This document shows, piece after piece, positions 58,684-64,000 of a DNA stretch of 64,000 bases; the stretch's first letter is position 1; the number at the start of each line of letters is the position of its first letter. Origin of the DNA: JALOAD01 sp023228995 [NCBI: Candidatus Muiribacterium halophilum]. GTDB taxonomy: Bacteria > Muiribacteriota > Muiribacteriia > Muiribacteriales. The notes below the pieces were generated by a model. It saw only the letters and a list, made by a program, of their open reading frames with translations, was not told where the DNA came from and ran no database searches. The stretch lies in NCBI GenBank assembly GCA_023228995.1, contig JALOAD010000011.1:1-64000 (forward strand), read 5' to 3'. The position numbers and the translations under genes were made by a program.

Positions 58684-60510
58684 TTACTCAATATCTATTT
58701 TATATTCTATTCCATTATTTCTTCTATCATTGTTTCCAACAATAACAACTATTTCTTTGTATTTTCTACCAAATCTTTTTACAGGTATTTCCCATTCATT
58801 TTTGTTTTCAATATCAATTCTTCTCATACCCTTTTCTGTCTTAAAAAGCAATGTAACTGGATAAGCATATTCACTTGAAAATGATATTTTTACATTTTTA
58901 TTATAGTTTAAATTTTTTGGAGTAACTTTTATATAATTTGCCCCAAAAACTTTAGGAGCTTCATATTCTTCAACTTTTCTTGATACTTTATCAACTGTAT
59001 TTGATAAAAATGTTAGTTCTTTTTCCCATTTTTCACTTTCATTAACACCTTTTTTTGTATATCTCATAATGTTAAATCTTTTGATAAGTTCAAAATAATC
59101 ATCTCCAAACACAGATAAATTAGCTTCAATTGAAGAATAACCATTTTTTTCAACATCTTCCCACAAAGCTCTTAAAATATGTTTATCATTAATAAAACCT
59201 TTTTTGTCCTGAGAAGGAAATAATTTAGCATCTGTAAGAAATTTATAATACATAACTGCAATATAAGAATTTTGCGGACTAAGCATAAATATAGGTGATT
59301 GTGGTTGATCAAAATAAACATTTCTTGCACCATTTATATAACTTAGATAATCATCAACTTCGGTCCATACAGCATCTTCCATCCAAACTGCCGTACCTTC
59401 AGCCATCCATCTTGAATACTGGAAATTCTGATTAGAAAACAATCCATACATCGCCTGAACTGAATGAAATAACTCATGAGCACAAGTGACTTTAGCTGCA
59501 TCTTCACCTTTAGTTGCAAAAAAATCCTCAACATAATCATTATCTATTTGAATATAACATTTTTGCATGTTTTCATCTTCCATATCAGGCACAGTAACAC
59601 CATAATCTCTCATATCTGTTATAAGAACTTCCATAGAAGGAGCATTTGCTGGAGATTTAAACCCAAGTTCTTCTATCTGATATTTAAGTGATTTTTCAAG
59701 ATAATTTGCAATATTATCAACATAATCAGGAATATTATTGTTATTATCATCTTTATTAGCATTAGCAACAGCATTTTTACCTGTTTTTTGATATTTAATT
59801 ACAAAATTAGGTGTTTTTAAAGTATAAACTTCTATAGTATCAATACTTTGAGCTAATTCTTCATTGGTTGTACCTTTAAAAAAAGCAAGTTGTGATATTT
59901 TAGTTAATCTATTTATGGAGTTTTGAGAAACTCTTCCTTTATTTTTTTCTAAAGCTATGTATTGCATTATATCTGTTGCATAACCTTTATAATTTTTAAA
60001 TCTTCTATCATAATCTGCCGGATTTATACTATGTTCATAAATACTTTTTACAAGCATTACAAATTTATCATCTTCTAAATTTGCTGATTTTGCAAAAGAA
60101 AGATTATTATAATTTTCAAGTTTTGATAATATATCGCTTACTTTTATAAAAAGTGATTTTTCACTTGAATCTTCTCCATTGACGATAATACTGTTCCCAA
60201 TGCTTTCTTTTATTTTTTTCATTACAGGAAGAAAAGCTGTCATTTCTGAATCGTCTTTTTTTGACAATTCATCAAGAATACTGTGTAATCTTGTTCTATC
60301 TTGTAGTAAAATAGAAATCTCATCCTCAACTTTTTTTTCAAATCTCTGTGAAGATTCTATGTATTCTGGATTATTTCCCATTATATTAAGATTTTCTTGC
60401 ATTTTTGCATATTCAACAAATAAGTCTATAAGTTCAGAATTTTGATATGTACTGGAAAAAGATACAAGTATAAAAACAAACATTATGTTTATAAATAAGA
60501 ATTTTTTCAT
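58684..60510 (-). CDS. exported HExxH metalloprotease-like protein
   Basis: The ATG at 60510 (GGAGGATTT site) gives 608 aa. A signal peptide (KKFLFINIMFVFILVSFSS) is followed by a helical region. Then comes a zincin-like core with TCAHELFHSVQAMYGL, a HExxH motif at about residue 390, and the nearby WMAEGTAVWMEDAVW, where the Glu could be a third metal ligand. A C-terminal beta domain (SFSSEYAYPVTLLFKTEKG) ends it. The layout resembles MXAN_6640-type putative exported metalloproteases. Target proteins are unknown. Confidence 0.8.
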   Translation of the reverse strand: MKKFLFINIMFVFILVSFSSTYQNSELIDLFVEYAKMQENLNIMGNNPEYIESSQRFEKKVEDEISILLQDRTRLHSILDELSKKDDSEMTAFLPVMKKIKESIGNSIIVNGEDSSEKSLFIKVSDILSKLENYNNLSFAKSANLEDDKFVMLVKSIYEHSINPADYDRRFKNYKGYATDIMQYIALEKNKGRVSQNSINRLTKISQLAFFKGTTNEELAQSIDTIEVYTLKTPNFVIKYQKTGKNAVANANKDDNNNNIPDYVDNIANYLEKSLKYQIEELGFKSPANAPSMEVLITDMRDYGVTVPDMEDENMQKCYIQIDNDYVEDFFATKGEDAAKVTCAHELFHSVQAMYGLFSNQNFQYSRWMAEGTAVWMEDAVWTEVDDYLSYINGARNVYFDQPQSPIFMLSPQNSYIAVMYYKFLTDAKLFPSQDKKGFINDKHILRALWEDVEKNGYSSIEANLSVFGDDYFELIKRFNIMRYTKKGVNESEKWEKELTFLSNTVDKVSRKVEEYEAPKVFGANYIKVTPKNLNYNKNVKISFSSEYAYPVTLLFKTEKGMRRIDIENKNEWEIPVKRFGRKYKEIVVIVGNNDRRNNGIEYKIDIE

Positions 60511-60533
60511 AAATCCTCCACGAAAAATCTTGC

Positions 60534-60562
60534 TATATAATAAGTTTAAGAGAAAAAAGCAA
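60534..60562 (-). promoter_or_regulatory. possible promoter of the metalloprotease gene
   Basis: TTGCTT (60562-60557), 17 bases and TATATA (60539-60534) on the minus strand, about 24 bases before the ATG at 60510, which leaves a short leader with the GGAGG site. Confidence 0.45.
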
Positions 60563-61203
60563 ATTAAACAAGCTAAATTTTTCTTTTGTAATTTTATCAA
60601 AGAAATATTAAATAATCGGACCACATGAAATTTTAAATCATATAATTTTTTTTATTACACTAACGCAAAAAAATAATCATTCGGTATTTTCGAGCCTGTT
60701 GAAAAAGTTATGTTTTCTTTTTTTTGAATTAGATTTTACATATAGATTCAAAAAATTGATATCGAGCGTAATTATGGAAGCTGTCTTAAGATTTTCAATA
60801 AGTATACAAATAAGAAATTCAAAGTTAAAAAGAATAAAATTATAAATAACTAACATACATTAGAAAATCTTAAGGAAATTACATGGAGGTAATTTAAAGC
60901 TGAACATGTAAGGAGAAAATTTATACTATGTAAATTTTCAACTGGTACCAAGATATCAATTGTTTTGAATAGTATAATTATTTAAAATATTGAAGCTGTG
61001 ACAGGTGAAGCGTGACATGTCATTTTATGACATTAGTGACAAAAAACAAAGTTACTATGTCACTGAAGAGTCGCAGACTCTTGTTACAAGCAACTTATTG
61101 TTAAATAAGTTGCAGTCACATTTACTTAAGCTGTCATCCCGGTACTATTCTGATCCGGGATCTGTTTTTGATTTTTTTATATTATCAACTTTCTTGTTAA
61201 ATA
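60563..61203. other. intergenic region packed with inverted repeats
   Basis: No gene is supported in about 640 bases. In order it contains the 41-base repeat (60718-60758, minus), a 12-bp inverted repeat CTTAAGATTTTC/GAAAATCTTAAG (60785-60796 and 60863-60874), and the stem AAATTAC/GTAATTT (60876-60895). AAAATTTA/TAAATTTT follows (60916-60938), then ATGTCAT/ATGACAT (61017-61033) and AGTGAC/GTCACT (61035-61064). Then come AAGAGTC/GACTCTT (61066-61082), GCAACTTATT/AATAAGTTGC (61090-61113) and the GC palindrome ATCCCGG/CCGGGAT (61136-61161) followed by T-runs on the plus strand. Confidence 0.65.
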
Positions 61204-61229
61204 AACAGTTTAGCTTATGATAAACTGTT
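61204..61229 (-). terminator. hairpin at the true end of the RNase G reading frame
   Basis: AACAGTTTA and TAAACTGTT form a 9-bp stem with an 8-base loop. It overlaps the TAA at 61210-61212 that ends the RNase G frame after the internal UGA. The U-run after it is poor (TATTTAAC), so it is a weak intrinsic terminator at best. Confidence 0.45.
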
Positions 61230-61398
61230 CTACATGAAAATCTTTTTCTGTTCTAATATATATTTTCTTTCGAGTTTCATATTCCATTCTCGACAGATTT
61301 ACCTCATCCTCACCAATAAGATAAAAACCAACTTCTGGATGAACTGAAACAAGCACATTATCTTTTAATGTTTTTCTCGAAAATCTTCTTATATCTCG
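61210..61398 (-). pseudogene. RNase G C-terminal part beyond the in-frame UGA
   Basis: In the same frame as rng, 62 codons follow the UGA before TAA at 61210. They read RDIRRFSRKTLKDN, then VLVSVHPEVGFYLIGEDE, NLSRMEYETRKKIYIRT and EKDFHVEQFIIS. This matches the usual end of RNase G/E proteins (..REIRR..., V(x)VHPEVA.YL, ER(T/..)GK.I.IR.D..(L/H)H.EQ(F/Y)). There is no ribosome site or in-frame start at its beginning, so it is reached only by passing the UGA. With it the protein would be about 503 aa, the normal family size. Confidence 0.85.
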
Positions 61399-62721
61399 TC
61401 ATACTTTAGAGGAAATTTCCTGTGGAGATAAAACATATCCTTTACCTTTACAATAAGGACATGGCTGAGTTATTTGACCTAAAAGGCTTTTTCTAACTCT
61501 TTTTCTTGTCATTTCAACAAGTCCAAGCTCGCTTATATCAGATATTGTAATTGGCATCTTATCTTTAACACATTCTTCTTTAAGAACTTCAACAAGTTTA
61601 TTCTGATTTTCTATAATTTTCATATCTATAAAATCAATTATTATTATACCACCAATATCTCTTAATCTTAATTGTCTAGCAATTTCCACCGCAGCTTCTA
61701 AATTGGTTCTAAAAACTGTCTCTTCAAGTTTTTGACTGTTTCCTACATAACTGCCTGTATTAACATCAATAGCTGTTAAAGCTTCTGTTTTCTCAATTAT
61801 TATATAACCACCGCATTTTAGCTGAACTGTTCTGTTAAGAAGTTTTTCAATACTTTTTTCAATACTATTTTTTTCAAATAAAGGTTTTGAACCTGAATAA
61901 TATTTGATTTTACTTATTAATTCTTCTGGTAAAAAATCAAAAAAATCTATTATTTTTTGATAATCTTGATACGAATCAATAAGAAATTCATCAATATCAT
62001 TTAAAAAAATATCTCTAACTAGTTTTAAAACCATTTCAAGATCTGAATATATAAGACACGGAGCATTGATATTCTGTGCTCTTCTTTCAATTTTTTTCCA
62101 TAAATTATTAAGAAATCTTATATCTTCTTCAATTTTTTCTTTTTCCTTAAATCCTGAAACTGTTCGAAGTATTACTCCCATACTATCTGGACAAAGTTCT
62201 TTACCTATTTCTTTTAATCTACTTCTTTCCTCTTCATCTGTTATTTTTCTTGATACACCTACATGATTTTGATTAGGCATAAGAACAGTATATCTACCAG
62301 CAATTGTAAGATGAGCTGTTCCTCTTGCACCTTTTGTTCCAATAGGTTCTTTTGTAATTTGAACAATTATATCTTCATCAACACTTAATAACTCTTCAAT
62401 AAAAACTCCGAAATCTTCCAGAGGTTTTTCTGATTCAACTTTACTTAATTCTATATCACATTCTTCAAAAATCTCTTCATCTTCTATAAACTCTGGTATA
62501 TAAACATCTTCTACATGCATAAAAACATCTTTTTCAATTCCTACATCTATAAACGCAGACTGCATACCAGGTAATATATTTCTAACTTTACCTTTATATA
62601 TATTTCCAACTATTCTTTCGCAATCATCTTTTTCTTCATAATATTCACAAAGTCTGCCATCTTCAAGAATTGCAATTCTAATTATATCTATATCTACATT
62701 AACAAATATCTGTTTTTTCAA
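61399..62721 (-). CDS. rng: ribonuclease G, interrupted by an in-frame UGA
   Basis: RNase G/E-family endoribonucleases mature rRNA and decay mRNA. The first 440 residues carry an S1 domain (IVGNIYKGKVRNILPGMQSA, about 38-57, with an acidic insert around 75-115). The catalytic domain has D319 in ALTAIDVNTGSYVG and D363 in GGIIIIDFIDMK as metal ligands, and the zinc-link CPYCKGKG (421-428). The frame stops at UGA (61401-61399), in the sequence AAA GTA TGA CGA. The reading frame then continues for 62 sense codons of typical RNase G C-terminus. The protein made by stopping here would lack the last 12% but keep all catalytic residues. Stop-codon read-through, a recent nonsense mutation or a sequence error are the options. 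Confidence 0.92.
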   Translation of the reverse strand: MKKQIFVNVDIDIIRIAILEDGRLCEYYEEKDDCERIVGNIYKGKVRNILPGMQSAFIDVGIEKDVFMHVEDVYIPEFIEDEEIFEECDIELSKVESEKPLEDFGVFIEELLSVDEDIIVQITKEPIGTKGARGTAHLTIAGRYTVLMPNQNHVGVSRKITDEEERSRLKEIGKELCPDSMGVILRTVSGFKEKEKIEEDIRFLNNLWKKIERRAQNINAPCLIYSDLEMVLKLVRDIFLNDIDEFLIDSYQDYQKIIDFFDFLPEELISKIKYYSGSKPLFEKNSIEKSIEKLLNRTVQLKCGGYIIIEKTEALTAIDVNTGSYVGNSQKLEETVFRTNLEAAVEIARQLRLRDIGGIIIIDFIDMKIIENQNKLVEVLKEECVKDKMPITISDISELGLVEMTRKRVRKSLLGQITQPCPYCKGKGYVLSPQEISSKV

Positions 62722-62764
62722 ATTAATATCCTCACTTGATTACTCTAATCAAATACTATAACTA

Positions 62765-63280
62765 TTATTTTTTAATAAGTTCTCTTTCTGCTTTAGAAAA
62801 ACTAATTTCAGATGAAAATCTGCTAAATGAAAATTCTGAAATTGTATTAAGTATAAGCATATTATGTTCTATTTTATAAGAATTAATACCTTTGAATTCA
62901 TCAATTTGAAAATCATCATTAATTTTAAAATCAGAAAATCTATATATCATAAAATTTATTTGTCTGTTTATTTTTGGAGCATCATTTTTTTCTTTAAAAA
63001 TATCTAATATTTTTATATTACCATTAAACCATTTATCATTAATAAGAGTTTTTTCATCAATATTATCTATTGTATAAAACTCTAAATATTCACAAATTGA
63101 CTCTACTCCGACACTTTTGGCACCAGCGTTTCTTATTTTAGCATGTGGATTAAATCCTTCACTAAAAGCTAATTTCAAACCATTTCTTCTAAATGCTCTC
63201 TCAAAAAATCTTACAAGTTCAAGATGGGACAATAATCCAGCATTATCTTTAAGAATATATTTTATTACATATCTAAACAT
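62765..63280 (-). CDS. DUF2344 / TIGR03936 family protein
   Basis: The ATG at 63280 overlaps the radical SAM stop (TGATG) and has a GGAG site, giving 171 aa. The N-terminal block MFRYVIKYILKDNAGLLSHL, then ELVRFFERAFRRNGLKLAFSEGFNPHAKI, is diagnostic of the family that is encoded next to, or fused with, TIGR03960 B12-binding radical SAM proteins. The molecular function is not established. Its position before rng is a common arrangement in clostridia and other anaerobes. Confidence 0.9.
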   Translation of the reverse strand: MFRYVIKYILKDNAGLLSHLELVRFFERAFRRNGLKLAFSEGFNPHAKIRNAGAKSVGVESICEYLEFYTIDNIDEKTLINDKWFNGNIKILDIFKEKNDAPKINRQINFMIYRFSDFKINDDFQIDEFKGINSYKIEHNMLILNTISEFSFSRFSSEISFSKAERELIKK

Positions 63281-64000
63281 CAGCATACTCCACATTTTTT
63301 ACATGATTTTGTATTACAATCTTCTGTATGAATAGCTTTAGAAGCTTTATCAAGCTCTTCTGCAAGATATGATTTTTTAACACAAATGTCTATATTATCC
63401 CAGTTAAGTTCTGATTCAATATCTATTTCATTAAGATAATCCTTATAATCAATATTATTGTCGATAAACGCTTTTTCCCAGCATGAAAATTTAAACATAC
63501 TAGACCAGCCATCAAATCTCGCACCGTTTTTCCAAGCATCAATAATGACATTAGCTAATTTACCATCACCTCTGGAAAAAACACCTTCTAAAACACTAGT
63601 TTCAGCATTATGCCATTTTAGTTTAACATTTTTAAATTTAATATTTTCTTTTAAATAACCTATTCTCTGTTTTATTTCCTCAATACCAATCATTTTACTC
63701 CATTGAAACGGAGTAAATGGTTTTGGTACAAATGTAGAAAAAGCAACATTAATTGAAGCTCTTCCCTTACCATATTTTTTCGCTATAAAAGAACATTGTT
63801 TTACTAATTCAACAGTTTCTTCTAATTCATTTTCTTTTTCAAAAGGAAGACCAAGCATAAAGTATAATTTAACAGTCATCCAACCTTTGCTAAAAACTTC
63901 TTCCATCTTATCAAAAAGTTCTTCTCTTGATATTTTTTTGTTAATACAATCCCTAAGATGTTGAGAACCAGCTTCGCATGCAAATGTAAGACCGGTTTTT
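63280..64000 (-). CDS. B12-binding radical SAM protein (TIGR03960-like), 3' part
   Basis: The gene runs off the window, so only its C-terminal 239 residues are seen. In-frame reading from the edge begins KTGLTFACEAGSQHLRDCIN. It passes through WMTVKLYFMLGLPFEKENEL (the radical SAM barrel end) and STFVPKPFTPFQW, and ends in a Cys-rich tail (EDCNTKSCKKCGVC). The core CxxxCxxC cluster site would be upstream, outside the window. This family occurs with DUF2344, which follows in a 1-base overlap. The substrate is not known. Confidence 0.88.
   Translation of the reverse strand, partial: KTGLTFACEAGSQHLRDCINKKISREELFDKMEEVFSKGWMTVKLYFMLGLPFEKENELEETVELVKQCSFIAKKYGKGRASINVAFSTFVPKPFTPFQWSKMIGIEEIKQRIGYLKENIKFKNVKLKWHNAETSVLEGVFSRGDGKLANVIIDAWKNGARFDGWSSMFKFSCWEKAFIDNNIDYKDYLNEIDIESELNWDNIDICVKKSYLAEELDKASKAIHTEDCNTKSCKKCGVC

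Noticed and set aside
60680-60715. Insertion-sequence end (GAGCCTGTTGAAAAAGTT)
   Set aside because: It resembles some transposon termini, but there is no partner end or transposase in the gap.
61005-61220. 71-aa open frame between the hairpins and rng
   Set aside because: It runs through the hairpin array and the GC palindrome and enters the reverse strand of the RNase G tail. Non-coding structure explains it better.
61340-61400. Selenocysteine insertion at the rng UGA
   Set aside because: RNase G has no known selenocysteine at this position, and I see no convincing stem-loop just downstream of the UGA.
61399-61401. UGA recoded genome-wide as Trp or Gly
   Set aside because: Several genes end at UGA within overlaps with the next start codon, and Trp is written TGG throughout. 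One UGA in rng is therefore a local event.

Overview
The window is a very AT-rich bacterial chromosome segment. It is almost fully coding, with about 60 protein genes and no rRNA, tRNA, CRISPR array or intact insertion sequence that I can see. The gene mix does not point to one familiar genus. It has DivIVA/SepF/YggT/YggS division genes of the kind found in monoderms, the full lipoprotein pathway (Lgt, LspA), a type 2 isoleucyl-tRNA synthetase, a Na+-pumping biotin-dependent decarboxylase (methylmalonyl-CoA or oxaloacetate type) and many HEAT and TPR proteins. A low-GC, fermentative, probably anaerobic bacterium of a poorly studied phylum fits best. That is inference; I cannot name the taxon. 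UGA, UAA and UAG are all used as stops.

Layout. (1) 1-3.8 kb is an accessory stretch with broken or lone genes: a frameshifted small gene, a truncated K+ channel, an AAA-ATPase-like/PD-(D/E)XK gene, a relic of an HTH antitoxin and two small membrane proteins. (2) 3.9-5.7 kb (+): exodeoxyribonuclease III, a GNAT protein and a small exported repeat protein. (3) 16-6 kb (-): one long operon, mazG-like, zinc-ribbon/OB-fold protein, TctA-type permease, DUF457-type membrane hydrolase, tilS, ftsH, folE, folP, folB, folK. Upstream of it, behind a terminator, lie an M42 peptidase, fabH and mgtE. (4) 28.2-20.6 kb (-): a small unknown protein, yggS, sepF, yggT, divIVA, mtnA, a class II aldolase, lspA, lgt, an RluD-type synthase, a pilin-like protein, a HAMP protein and a TPR protein. 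(5) 28.5-40 kb: three HEAT-repeat proteins, a polysaccharide pyruvyl transferase-like gene with two unknown genes, and ileS. (6) 40.1-40.6 kb: a striking array of 60 octamers. (7) 56.5-40.7 kb (-): methylmalonyl-CoA decarboxylase genes, an amidohydrolase, a lipoprotein, a PHP phosphoesterase, two membrane TPR proteins, a beta-rich exported protein, a histidine kinase and a sigma-54 response regulator. A small operon (acidic membrane protein, GNAT, HAD phosphatase) follows. (8) 56.7-60.5 kb: exported proteins of unknown role and a metalloprotease-like protein. (9) 61.2-64 kb (-): the 3' end of a radical SAM gene, its DUF2344 partner and RNase G.

The most unusual signals are these. RNase G is cut by a single in-frame UGA with 62 conserved-looking codons after it. 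The octamer array is in perfect register, and stray copies of its units occur at other operon boundaries. There are two hairpin arrays (28.26-28.46 kb and 60.8-61.16 kb). Several dispersed repeats occur, including a 41-base perfect one and a GC-rich palindrome family. Two small proteins (36 and 48 aa) with strong ribosome sites head operons.
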